This document shows positions 1 through 9,029 of a DNA stretch of 64,000 bases, in pieces (the stretch's first letter is position 1; each line of letters begins with the position of its first letter). Source of the stretch: Elusimicrobiota bacterium (lineage in GTDB: Bacteria; Elusimicrobiota; Elusimicrobia; UBA1565; UBA9628). The notes under the pieces are model-generated. The model saw only the letters and a list, made by a program, of their open reading frames with translations, was not told the origin of the DNA and did not search any database. The stretch lies in assembly GCA_016191335.1 (NCBI GenBank), contig JACPOW010000029.1, positions 1-64,000 on the forward strand. The letters are read 5' to 3'. The position numbers and the translations under genes were made by a program.

Positions 1-59
1 ACGGGAAGGTGCTTGCGCGTCTCTTCCCACTGCTTGTCGGTGAGTCCTCGCCAGGCCAT
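1..59 (-). mobile_element. 5' end of an IS5/DUF4096-type transposase gene, truncated by the window edge
   Basis: Minus-strand translation from the ATG at 59 reads MAWRGLTDKQWEETRKHLP, which matches the typical N-terminus (LTDxQWxxxxxxLP) of IS5-type transposases. Confidence 0.7.
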
Positions 60-150
60 AAGTCGTCTCCCTGCGGTGCAGGCAATCCTCGGCGAGGAAC
101 TGGATCATACAATCTTCCGCAGGGTTATTGGATGACTTCTACACACCGCG

Positions 151-177
151 TCTAAGGTCGCAATTTGCGACCTTAGA
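151..177. repeat. Perfect 13-bp inverted repeat with 1-nt centre
   Basis: TCTAAGGTCGCAA-T-TTGCGACCTTAGA, between the transposase start and the M2 peptidase. Confidence 0.8.
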
Positions 178-205
178 ACTGCCCAAGGATTTGTATCCTA
201 GTCGG

Positions 206-1993
206 ATGATCACCCTCCTCCTCGCTCTCCTCCTCGCCGTCCCGTCCCACGCCGCCGCTCCCACCGTCAAGGACGCCCAGGCCTTCATGGACAGGGCGGA
301 AGGCGTCCTAGAAACCCTTGGACGGCGCTCCGCCTTCGCGTCCTGGGCCATGGCCACCAACATCAACTACTCCACCGAGTGGCTCGCCGGCGACGCCGAC
401 AACGCCTACTCCGCGGAGGCGGCCAAGCTCGCGCACGAGGCGCGCAAGTACGAGAAGCTCAAGCTCCCCGCCGACCTCGCGCGCAAGTTCCTGGCGCTGA
501 AGCTCACCGTCACCTCTCCCGCCCCGCCCGATCCCAAGGATCAAAAAGAACTCTCCGACGTGAAGGTCTGGCTCGAGAGCACCTACGGCAAGGGCAAGTA
601 TTGCCCGACCCCCGACAAGTGCAAGACCCTCGACGACCTGGAAGACGTCCTGCGCTCCTCCCGCGACCCCAAGGCCCTCCTCGACGCCTGGCAGGGCTGG
701 CGCACCATTTCTCCTCCCATGCGCCCCAAGTACCAGCGCTTCGCCGAGCTCAGCAACATGGGCTCCCGCGACCTGGGCTTCAAGGACACCGCCGACCTCT
801 GGAGAAGCGGCTACGACATGACGCCCGAGCAGTTCTCCGCCGAGCTGGACCGCGCCTATATCCAGATGAAGCCCCTCTACGAGGCCCTCCACGCCTACGT
901 CCGCCGCCGCCTCATCGAGAAGTACGGCCCCGACGCCCTCGACGCCGACGGCCTCATCCCGGAGCATCTCACCGGCAACATGTGGGGCCAGTCCTTCGAG
1001 AACATCTACGACCTCGTCGCCCCTCCGAAGTCGAAGCCCGCCTTCGACCTGACCGAGCGCCTCAAGGCCGCCAAGTACGACGAGCTGAAGATGGTCAAGA
1101 CCGGCGAGGCCTTCTTCACCTCTTTGGGCTTCGAGAAGCTCCCCGCCACCTTCTGGGAGCGCTCCATGCTCACCCGCCCCCGCGACCGCGAGGTGCAGTG
1201 CCACGCCTCCGCCTGGGACGTCGAGAACGGCCAGGACCTGCGCATCAAGATGTGCATCAAGATCAACGCCGAGGACTTCGTCACCATCCACCACGAGCTC
1301 GGCCACAACTTCTACCAGCGCGCGTATGAGAAACAGCCGTACTTCTTCCGCGGCTCCGCCAACGACGGCTTCCACGAGGCCTTGGGCGACACCATCGCCC
1401 TGTCGGTCACGCCGGAGTACCTCAAGACCATCGGCCTCATCGACACCGTCCCCGGGCCGGAGGGGGACATCGACCTCCTTTTGAACAAGGCGCTGGAGAA
1501 GATCGCGTTCATGCCCTTCGGGCTCATCGTCGACAAGTGGCGCTGGGACGTCTTCACCGGCAAGACCAAGCCCGAGGACTACAACAAGGCGTGGTGGGCG
1601 CTGGTCCGCAAGTATCAGGGGCTGAAGCCCGGCAACGAGCGCACCGAGAACGACTTCGACCCGGGCGCCAAGTACCACATCCCGGCCAACACGCCCTACG
1701 CGCGCTACTTCCTCGCCAACATCTACCAGTTCCAGTTCTACCGCGCCCTGTGCAAGACCCACGGCCATACGGGCCCGCTGCACCGCTGCTCCTACTACGG
1801 CGACAAGGCCGCCGGCAAGCAGCTGGGCGACATGATGGCGATGGGCTCCTCCCGGCCGTGGCCTGACGCGCTCGAGGCGGCGACGGGCGAGCGTCAGCTC
1901 GACGCGACGGCCATCCTCGAGTACTTCGCTCCTTTGAAGGCCTGGCTGGACGAGCAGAACAAGGGGCAGACGGTGGGGTGGAAGGCGGAATAA
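206..1993 (+). CDS. M2 family (ACE-like) peptidyl-dipeptidase, secreted
   Basis: Signal peptide MITLLLALLLAVPSHAA; zinc motif HHELGHNFYQRAY; start at 206 preferred over 128 because the signal peptide begins there. Confidence 0.88.
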   Translation: MITLLLALLLAVPSHAAAPTVKDAQAFMDRAEGVLETLGRRSAFASWAMATNINYSTEWLAGDADNAYSAEAAKLAHEARKYEKLKLPADLARKFLALKLTVTSPAPPDPKDQKELSDVKVWLESTYGKGKYCPTPDKCKTLDDLEDVLRSSRDPKALLDAWQGWRTISPPMRPKYQRFAELSNMGSRDLGFKDTADLWRSGYDMTPEQFSAELDRAYIQMKPLYEALHAYVRRRLIEKYGPDALDADGLIPEHLTGNMWGQSFENIYDLVAPPKSKPAFDLTERLKAAKYDELKMVKTGEAFFTSLGFEKLPATFWERSMLTRPRDREVQCHASAWDVENGQDLRIKMCIKINAEDFVTIHHELGHNFYQRAYEKQPYFFRGSANDGFHEALGDTIALSVTPEYLKTIGLIDTVPGPEGDIDLLLNKALEKIAFMPFGLIVDKWRWDVFTGKTKPEDYNKAWWALVRKYQGLKPGNERTENDFDPGAKYHIPANTPYARYFLANIYQFQFYRALCKTHGHTGPLHRCSYYGDKAAGKQLGDMMAMGSSRPWPDALEAATGERQLDATAILEYFAPLKAWLDEQNKGQTVGWKAE

Positions 1994-2196
1994 TGGAGCT
2001 CTCCGATATCCGCGTCGGGGACGTGATCTGGAACGTCGAGACCGGGCATACCGGGCGCGTGTCCTCGGTCGTGGGCACGAAGATGGTGCTGCTGGACCCG
2101 ACGGGGGAGGAGACGCCGTTTTATTTCGTGGCGGGGCTCTGGGAAAAGCTGCACGATCAGGCGGCGGCGGATTTTATAGCGCTGCTGCAGAAGTAG
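1993..2196 (+). CDS. Small conserved hypothetical protein
   Basis: ATG overlaps the previous stop (TAATG); MELSDIRVGDVIWNVETGHTGRVSSVVGTKMVLLDP. Confidence 0.65.
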   Translation: MELSDIRVGDVIWNVETGHTGRVSSVVGTKMVLLDPTGEETPFYFVAGLWEKLHDQAAADFIALLQK

Positions 2197-2209
2197 AAGA
2201 CCGATTTAG

Positions 2210-2296
2210 GGAGAGGTGGCCGAGCGGTTTAAGGCACCAGTCTTGAAAACTGGCGACGTGTAAAAGCGTCCGTGGGTTCGAATCCCACCCTCTCCG
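2210..2296 (+). tRNA. tRNA-Ser (anticodon TGA)
   Basis: Acceptor GGAGAGG/CCTCTCC, anticodon loop CTTGAAA, long variable arm, T-loop GGTTCGAATCC; CCA not encoded. Confidence 0.95.
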
Positions 2297-2358
2297 ATGA
2301 TTTAAAGTTGTTCTTGCCCCTTTAGGCCAACGCAGCCGTGGACTTCACTCCAGGGCTC

Positions 2359-4260
2359 TTACGGCTTAAGTTGATTCAAGCCGGCGGCTAATAGGTGGGC
2401 GTAGGTCTCATCTAGTTTTGTGATCGGTGGCAAAAATAACACCATGCCGTCGCGCCCGCGCGTGAGAAGCACCCGGTAGGAATTTACGCGCAATTGAAAT
2501 GGGTCTCGCACCTTGCCTCCCCTGTATTTAGGTGCAAATCTCGAGGTCCAGGCTCCATTTTCTCGGATGAGGTCGCCACCCCAGCATACGATGCTGAAAT
2601 CCAGCTCGAGGCCCTGCGCCTGAAATTCAGTGGCAGGCTTTTCCAGGTTCCGGCAAGACAACGCGCTGTCGGCACCTTCTGAGAACCACGGACCGATTTT
2701 CATGTTCTTTGAATCTTGGAACTGATTTGCCACGCCGAAGCTGGGTAGATCGCGATCGCGTGACGAAGCAAGCATGCCGAAGCGGGCTTCGGGGTTTTCT
2801 GCGTAGCGATCTCGCGCATAAGTTTTCGCCTTCTCGAGGTCACGCGTGATGTACATCGGGTATGTATTCGCCGCGAGTTCTGCCGCAATTATCGGCAAAC
2901 CCTTAGGCATTTGTGCCTGGAGGAGCCCATCCACAAAGTCGTGAATCCTAGGTGTTAGGTGGTATCGGACCTCGCATGTCAGGTTGAGTTCGGGATGAAA
3001 GCGTGTTTGTGCGGTTGAATCTGAAAACATCTCCGTAAGATGTGGCGGTCCGTGAATCGTCCAGCGATCTCGCTCCTTGGCGTTTTCAACTGCTCGGCGC
3101 CAAGGCAGAAGTCCGCCTTCTTCTCCTTTATGGATCTCCTGGCCCGTGCCGATTAAACCGACGACCACGCACCAATCCGGAATGCGCTCGGCGAATTCAA
3201 TAAAATGCTCTGGCTCAGACTTTGCGTCTTGCCCCGGGTGCTTCTCGGAGACCTGGTCTTTATCCCAGGCGCGCTGCGCCTCATCGAACACTAGAAAGTG
3301 TTCTGGCGGCACCGCATCCGGCCGTCGCGAGTAGGTTTCGACATAATGTTTCACGCCGCGCACGAATGTTTTTCCATTGCCACCAGCGCGCTTAAGCTCA
3401 TACTGCAAAACTTCCACCAAGGGTCCATTCCCAGACAGATAAACCGCGGACGCCGTGGGCTTGCCGTTGCCGCGATCCACCGCCAAATCATCGAGAAAAC
3501 CGGAGTGGACAACGCGCAATCCGACCAAGGTCTTACCGGATCCCGGCACGCCGGTCAACAAAACAAGGCGGCGGGTCTTGGTTTTGGCCGCCTCATGCGC
3601 CATTTTTGATATTAAATCGACCGCGGGGTCCGTCGATGCCTTGGCTCTCCACACATTGCGCAAGGTTTTCGATTCGAACAACTCGCGGGCAGCCTTCACG
3701 AGGCTGGGGAGCGGGGAGTAGGCATCGAAAGCCAAGAAATCATCGGACCTTAATGTCGGAGCGGGACTGCGGCTCAACTCACTGATTAGCCCATCGAGAT
3801 CCTGAGAATTGACTGTGTAGACGCCGTTAACAAAAGTCGTCGATCCCTTGTAGCGCACGGGCACGAGGAGGGCATGCACTGGACGGTTCTGACATTCACG
3901 GTGGTAGCATTTGAGGTCGCGTGCGTAGGCCGCGACTTGATCGATGTCTGAGGCCCACGGAAGGTCCCGGCCTTTGAATTCGATGACCAGCACGGAGCCG
4001 TTCTCGAGCAGGATGACGTCCGGGCGGCGAGTTTCAAGTGGAAGCTGATATTCAAGAATGGAACGGAAGCTTTTTGCGTTGACATCCTTGGCGATTGCTT
4101 CACCGCCTTCCGATTGGAGCACTCTAATGGAGTCATTCCAGGCAGTGATCTGGCTGGTGGACGCGTCCTTTACAAATGACTCGAGGGAACGAATGACGGA
4201 GTCGCGATCGGTAGTAATGAGCGTTCCAAGATCTGAGTCCCAGCCGTAGCGGTTATCCAT
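2359..4260 (-). CDS. PD-(D/E)XK nuclease-like domain fused to DUF2075 (Schlafen group 3-like) helicase
   Basis: N-terminus RRPDVILLENGSVLVIEFKGRD...QVAAYA (D...ExK...Q); Walker A TGVPGSGKT; Walker B FLVFDEAQ; C-terminal YRVLLTRGRDG. Confidence 0.85.
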   Translation of the reverse strand: MDNRYGWDSDLGTLITTDRDSVIRSLESFVKDASTSQITAWNDSIRVLQSEGGEAIAKDVNAKSFRSILEYQLPLETRRPDVILLENGSVLVIEFKGRDLPWASDIDQVAAYARDLKCYHRECQNRPVHALLVPVRYKGSTTFVNGVYTVNSQDLDGLISELSRSPAPTLRSDDFLAFDAYSPLPSLVKAARELFESKTLRNVWRAKASTDPAVDLISKMAHEAAKTKTRRLVLLTGVPGSGKTLVGLRVVHSGFLDDLAVDRGNGKPTASAVYLSGNGPLVEVLQYELKRAGGNGKTFVRGVKHYVETYSRRPDAVPPEHFLVFDEAQRAWDKDQVSEKHPGQDAKSEPEHFIEFAERIPDWCVVVGLIGTGQEIHKGEEGGLLPWRRAVENAKERDRWTIHGPPHLTEMFSDSTAQTRFHPELNLTCEVRYHLTPRIHDFVDGLLQAQMPKGLPIIAAELAANTYPMYITRDLEKAKTYARDRYAENPEARFGMLASSRDRDLPSFGVANQFQDSKNMKIGPWFSEGADSALSCRNLEKPATEFQAQGLELDFSIVCWGGDLIRENGAWTSRFAPKYRGGKVRDPFQLRVNSYRVLLTRGRDGMVLFLPPITKLDETYAHLLAAGLNQLKP

Positions 4261-4396
4261 GTGTTCGGATTATCGCAAAAGATATGAAGGGTGCCTTAGG
4301 GAATTTCGCGGGATTGCTGCCGGCCGGCAGTTGTATCACCTCTATTCGATCGTCGGATCACGATGTATTTGTGATAATCAGGTTCGGAAGCCAAAT

Positions 4397-7300
4397 ATGT
4401 CACGGCAAGAAATCCTGGGTATCGATCATGATCTCGCTGAAGCTATCGCGAGAATTGCCGAACAATACAAGGGCGTCCCGCTAAAGGCGGTTGAGTGGCT
4501 GGACCGGAAAGATGACTACTTGCCCTTTGTCCCGAAACCAGCCGCCGATGAGTCCTGGGCCTCAGGTGGACGCGTGGTTTTCAAGGATCCGGATACGAGG
4601 CAAGTTCTGCATTCCGGAGAAGTTGCCGAGTACGATCCCGACACCGGCGCTATCTTTGTCGATATTTCCGAGTGGGATCAATGGCAACAAGCGGCTCGTT
4701 GTTGGCTGGAGTTTTTCCCCTTTAATTTCGGCGACGCGCTGCACAATGCCTTTGAGCGGCTCTCATCCAATACCGAAGCGTTAAAATGGGCTCTCCGTAA
4801 TGTTTCCGGGGACATCGCGGAGGATGGCCCCGCTGAACCGGGTGTTGGCAGTCGCGACTTTTGGGACTTACCCTGGGGTATCGTCTGGGGCCCACCAGGA
4901 ACTGGCAAGACGGAAACCGTATCCGAATATCTTGCTCATTGGGCTGCCAAATCAAAGGGTGGCACAATCCTCGTCGCGACACCGACGAACAATGCCGCGG
5001 ATCAAATGGCCCTGCGGCTCAAGAAACATCTCTCCACGCTCGGTGGCCATTTGCGCGACGGTCATTGTTTGGTCCATCGTGGTGGGCAGGGATCGGGCAG
5101 CGCCTTGAAGAAGGAATTTCCGGATTGCCTTCGAGATCCATCCTTTGCGCGGCAGCATGCCGAGATCTCCGAAGCTATGGAAGACCTCGAAAAGAGGCGC
5201 GCTGCCTCGATCCGCGAGAGGAATTTCCCTCAGGCAGCGCGGATTCGAAAGGAAATAGCCGCGTTGCAGGCGCAATTGCCGGATCAGACTCAGCATGTGA
5301 TCTCGGAAGGCGTCGCGCGGATTGTCATCGTCACCACGTTCAAGGCACTGAAATTCGCGGGTACAGGGGATTTGGTCGGCTTTTTCGATAAGGTGGTTAT
5401 CGATGAGGCGGGGATGGTCAGCCGAGCCGTTTCCGCCGCGATCGCAGCGATGGGGCGCTCGGTCGTGCTGGCGGGGGACCCTAAACAGATCGGGCCCATC
5501 TACAAGGTTCCCCATGGTATCAGGGCGGAGGTTCGAAAGTGGCTGTCGTTCTCCGGTCTTTCGCATCTAGATTCGGCGAAAGCGGCGCTCTCCAAAAAGA
5601 ACGTAAAGCTCCTGAGAACACAGTACCGCATGCACCCGCAGATTTCTAAAGCCGTCAGCGAGTATTGCTATGACGGCATTTTATTGGACGGAGCCAGTGT
5701 CCTGGCCGATTCGACAGCTGCTCCGCCCGCGGAATTCCCTGAATTCAGGGCATCTTGGATCGTCGTTGAATCCTTCGCCGACTCGCCGGAAGCCTGTTGT
5801 TCCCGCCGCGCGAGCCCGGGGACGGGCCACGTGCGAGAGGCGTCAGCTGAGGCCTGTGCGCTTTACGGGCAAATGGCGGCGCGTCTGGGTCATCCAGCTT
5901 TGATCTTGACGCCGTATAGAGCCCAGGTGCGCCTCATCGTTCGAAAGTTGGCGGGCAATGATTCGGGGATCAACGTCGGGACAATTCATCGCCAGCAAGG
6001 CGCAGAGCGGGAAGTCGTCATTCTCGATCTCGTCAATGGAGCTAGCGCGTTCACGAGCGCTGAGATCCGGATGATCGTCAATGTCGCGATGAGCAGGGCA
6101 AAGCGCCATCTGATCGTCATCGCGAGCAAGGGGGAAATGCGTTCTCCTGTTTTGCGCCCCCTGGCCAGCCTGTTAAAGCCGTCCATCAAGAAGAAGATGG
6201 ACTCGAAAACGCCTAGTCTCGGGAATCTGCTCGATCTCACCCGGCCTTCTGAAAAGACAAAGGAAGCCCAGCGCATGGCGTCCGCGCTTGCGGGCCTGGA
6301 TAATTCTCCATCGCGGGAGGGTTTCTTGACTCCCCGCAATTGGGGTCACGAAATCACGCAAATGCGAAATCGTAGGCCGCTGTTCTCCGCGGAACAAGTC
6401 AAGTTGATTGAGAAGAACATTGGAGAGGGCCACCGTCTCGTGCGCGGTGTCGCCGGTAGCGGAAAATCCCTCATTCTGACCGCATGGGCCGTGAAGTTGC
6501 TGCACAGCAACCCATCGCACAAGGTGCTCATAACCTATTTCAACAAGGGCATGAAGATCCTGCTGAGCTCGATGGTCGAAACTGCAGCGCGTGAGTTGGA
6601 TCCCGTGGCAGCCGATCGAATCTTGAGGCAGGTGACGATCACGCATGCTAACCGTGTTACAAAGGGGAAGCCTGCTTTCGATGCCGTCTTCGTTGATGAA
6701 GCTCAAGACATGGAAGCCGACATCCTGCGAGGTCTTTACGACTCTTGCCGGATGACCACAAAAGGCATGAAGAACTTCATCCTGTTCGCGGACGATTCTC
6801 AGAACATTTATGGGAAGAAGACTCTCGACGAGTTGCGCAGCGTCCTGCCGGTGGGATTGGATTTCAGAGGGCGCTCGGACGTCTTGCGTGAAACCTACCG
6901 TTCAACGCAGACGATTTTAAGCTTAGCCGTGAACTTGGCCCTTGATCCGAAGAACGTTTATGGTCTGGGCGCTTCTCGGCTTCTAGAATACATGCGGGTG
7001 GCGGAGTTGGCGCAAGAAGGACTATTGATTCGCCCCGAGGACAGCGCTGACGGCGCTTATAGCGTCTGCTACACGGAGCGCGAAGGAGTCCCGACCCGCT
7101 ATCTTCGAACTGCCAATGAGAAGGTCACGCTGGCGAGATTGGGCAAAGAGATCAAGCGACTTGTGGCGGAAGAGGGATTGTCTCTCGGCGATGTGCTAGT
7201 CGTTACCGTGAAGCGACCGGAACGCGTAGCCAACGCCTTGAATGCCGTCGGTATCAAGGCAAAGGCGTTTGGAGGAGGCGGAGAAAATCCCTTGGGCATG

Positions 7301-7588
7301 CCGGGCGCCGGCGGGGATTTCGTCCGTTGCACTACGGTACACACATCGAAAGGACACGAAAGTCCGGTTAGTTTTTTCCTTTGGCCCGAGGAACTTGAGG
7401 GGATCAACTTCATGAATATCCCGGGCGCGACGGATGCCGATTACGAGCGGATCAGACGGTGCATGCTTTACGTGTCGATCTCACGGGCGATGTTCATTCA
7501 GTATATTCTCGGCGCCGAATCGCGATTCATGAAGGCCATCGATACCTATCACCGATCGGATATAGGGCGAGTGCCTGTCTGGACCTAA
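4397..7588 (+). CDS. Tandem SF1 helicase protein: Upf1-like (SF1B) module followed by UvrD-like (SF1A) module
   Basis: First set: GPPGTGKT, VVIDEAG, AGDPKQIGP, QYRMHP, NVAMSRAK. Second set: GVAGSGKS, VFVDEAQDME, ADDSQNIYG, ETYRSTQ, VHTSKGHE, YVSISRAM. The ORF is open from 4259; Met at 4397 preferred. Confidence 0.85.
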   Translation: MSRQEILGIDHDLAEAIARIAEQYKGVPLKAVEWLDRKDDYLPFVPKPAADESWASGGRVVFKDPDTRQVLHSGEVAEYDPDTGAIFVDISEWDQWQQAARCWLEFFPFNFGDALHNAFERLSSNTEALKWALRNVSGDIAEDGPAEPGVGSRDFWDLPWGIVWGPPGTGKTETVSEYLAHWAAKSKGGTILVATPTNNAADQMALRLKKHLSTLGGHLRDGHCLVHRGGQGSGSALKKEFPDCLRDPSFARQHAEISEAMEDLEKRRAASIRERNFPQAARIRKEIAALQAQLPDQTQHVISEGVARIVIVTTFKALKFAGTGDLVGFFDKVVIDEAGMVSRAVSAAIAAMGRSVVLAGDPKQIGPIYKVPHGIRAEVRKWLSFSGLSHLDSAKAALSKKNVKLLRTQYRMHPQISKAVSEYCYDGILLDGASVLADSTAAPPAEFPEFRASWIVVESFADSPEACCSRRASPGTGHVREASAEACALYGQMAARLGHPALILTPYRAQVRLIVRKLAGNDSGINVGTIHRQQGAEREVVILDLVNGASAFTSAEIRMIVNVAMSRAKRHLIVIASKGEMRSPVLRPLASLLKPSIKKKMDSKTPSLGNLLDLTRPSEKTKEAQRMASALAGLDNSPSREGFLTPRNWGHEITQMRNRRPLFSAEQVKLIEKNIGEGHRLVRGVAGSGKSLILTAWAVKLLHSNPSHKVLITYFNKGMKILLSSMVETAARELDPVAADRILRQVTITHANRVTKGKPAFDAVFVDEAQDMEADILRGLYDSCRMTTKGMKNFILFADDSQNIYGKKTLDELRSVLPVGLDFRGRSDVLRETYRSTQTILSLAVNLALDPKNVYGLGASRLLEYMRVAELAQEGLLIRPEDSADGAYSVCYTEREGVPTRYLRTANEKVTLARLGKEIKRLVAEEGLSLGDVLVVTVKRPERVANALNAVGIKAKAFGGGGENPLGMPGAGGDFVRCTTVHTSKGHESPVSFFLWPEELEGINFMNIPGATDADYERIRRCMLYVSISRAMFIQYILGAESRFMKAIDTYHRSDIGRVPVWT

Positions 7589-7712
7589 GCAGCCTTCATC
7601 TTTAGGCGCGTGCGCAAATACTCCCGCAGGGCCTCATCCTTGCACCAAACGAAGCACCCCCTGCGCCCCCGTGACAGCAGCATCCGATAAGTCCCCTTGA
7701 TTTTCTCTGGTA
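7585..7712 (-). pseudogene. C-terminal remnant of a second DUF2075 helicase gene
   Basis: Minus-strand translation EKIKGTYRMLLSRGRRGCFVWCKDEALREYLRTRLKMKAA* resembles the C-terminal motif of DUF2075 proteins (compare YRVLLTRGRDGMVLF in the 2359-4260 gene); no upstream helicase body. Confidence 0.7.
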
Positions 7713-7746
7713 TACCGCTATACTATACATTGAATTGTATAGATAC

Positions 7747-7762
7747 ATACAATTAATTGTAT
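7747..7762. promoter_or_regulatory. Perfect palindrome overlapping the start codon of the NTase-like gene (candidate operator)
   Basis: ATACAATTAATTGTAT, with ATG at 7761. Confidence 0.55.
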
Positions 7763-8354
7763 GAATGAGCCAAGACTCACAAAACAAGGTCTCTGGGACA
7801 TCTTAGAAGGCTGGGAGGAATACACCCCCTCCCGAATCCGCCTCGTCGCTTGTGGCGGAACGGCGCTCACCTTGCAGGACATCAAGGAATCGACCAGAGA
7901 CGTCGACTTCGTGGTGCCCGACATCGACGAGTACGATGCGTTGATCCGAACGATCAAGAGGCTCGGTTATCGTAAGGATCGCGGCGAGGGCTGGTCGATC
8001 GAGGGGGATCCGTTCATCTTCGATCTGTTCAAGGGACAGCGGGTGTTCACCACGGGCCTGCTCGATTCGCCGCTGGACGCCGGGAGACATATCCCGATCA
8101 GGGAGATCGGAAAGCTGCACATCTCCGCCTTAAACGACCTGGACCTGGTGATCTCCAAGATGTTTCGCGGAGACGAGATCGATGTTCAAGACTGTTTGGC
8201 GCTCATCAAGGCGCGCGGCGGCGCCTTCGACGTGGAAGCGATGAAGGCGCGCTACAAAGAGACGGCAAGCCACGACGTGGGGGAGCAGCGCATTCTGGGA
8301 CAGTTGAAATATCTGCTGTCGGAACTCGGGGGAGGAAGCCATGCTGAAGGGTGA
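7761..8354 (+). CDS. Nucleotidyltransferase-like protein (DUF6036/AbiEii-like)
   Basis: CGGTALTLQDIKESTRDVDFVV is an NTase-like G-G-x(n)-DxD signature. Confidence 0.7.
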   Translation: MNEPRLTKQGLWDILEGWEEYTPSRIRLVACGGTALTLQDIKESTRDVDFVVPDIDEYDALIRTIKRLGYRKDRGEGWSIEGDPFIFDLFKGQRVFTTGLLDSPLDAGRHIPIREIGKLHISALNDLDLVISKMFRGDEIDVQDCLALIKARGGAFDVEAMKARYKETASHDVGEQRILGQLKYLLSELGGGSHAEG

Positions 8355-9027
8355 TTCGGCGTATCTGATGTCGGCCATGGCCCAATACGGCTATTCCCTG
8401 CTGCAGCCCGACCGGATGACGGATCCAAACGATTTGCTCGCGTCTTTGGCGGACAGCCGGGACTCCCGCGTGCTCGAGGGTTTTCCCGTCGTGCTGGCCA
8501 ACGCGTTGGCCAAGCATGGGGGCAAGGTGGATCTGGCCGCGGCGGAGAGCGGGCTCGATGAGCGCGGGGCGGAGGCGTTCCGAAGGCTCGTGGACGTGTC
8601 GCTTCACTTGATGCGGACGTTCGGCTTCGACGCGCTGGCGGCGGAAGTCCGCGGGCGGAGGCCGTCGGACCCGGTTTTCAGTCAAAAGCTGCCGGAGGCG
8701 ATGGTGGGGGGCGCCGAGTTGAGCCTGGACGAGGAGCGGACGCTCTCCCCGGGTCGCTTGAAGCGGACTTTCATGAATTATTTCGTCCGCGATCAGGAGG
8801 AAGGCGACGCGGAGCGGAAGATGGAGCGGAAGGAATCGTTCCGGCGCGAGTATCTCCTGTCGCTGTTCTTCGCGCCGCGCCAGCGCGACTTGGTGGCGAA
8901 GAGGATGCGCGGAGAGCCGCTCACCAAGACGGAGCGCGAATATTTCTCGCGCGTCGTGAAAAAGAAGCTGCAGGCCTTGGCCGATCCGGATCTGCACATG
9001 CTGGCGCAGAAAGCCTTGCGCGACTGA
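8341..9027 (+). CDS. Hypothetical partner of the NTase-like gene
   Basis: Overlaps the upstream gene by 14 nt, same strand; no recognised motif. Confidence 0.6.
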   Translation: MLKGDSAYLMSAMAQYGYSLLQPDRMTDPNDLLASLADSRDSRVLEGFPVVLANALAKHGGKVDLAAAESGLDERGAEAFRRLVDVSLHLMRTFGFDALAAEVRGRRPSDPVFSQKLPEAMVGGAELSLDEERTLSPGRLKRTFMNYFVRDQEEGDAERKMERKESFRREYLLSLFFAPRQRDLVAKRMRGEPLTKTEREYFSRVVKKKLQALADPDLHMLAQKALRD

Positions 9028-9029
9028 CT

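Noticed and set aside
308-1783. Long minus-strand ORF (491 aa) opposite the M2 peptidase
   Set aside because: Antisense shadow ORF typical of high-GC DNA; repetitive V/G/L/E composition and no motif
2271-2296. tRNA-Ser 3' end as an attL site
   Set aside because: I could not find a repeat of the tRNA 3' end downstream to serve as attR, and no integrase gene is visible, so integration at this tRNA remains unproven
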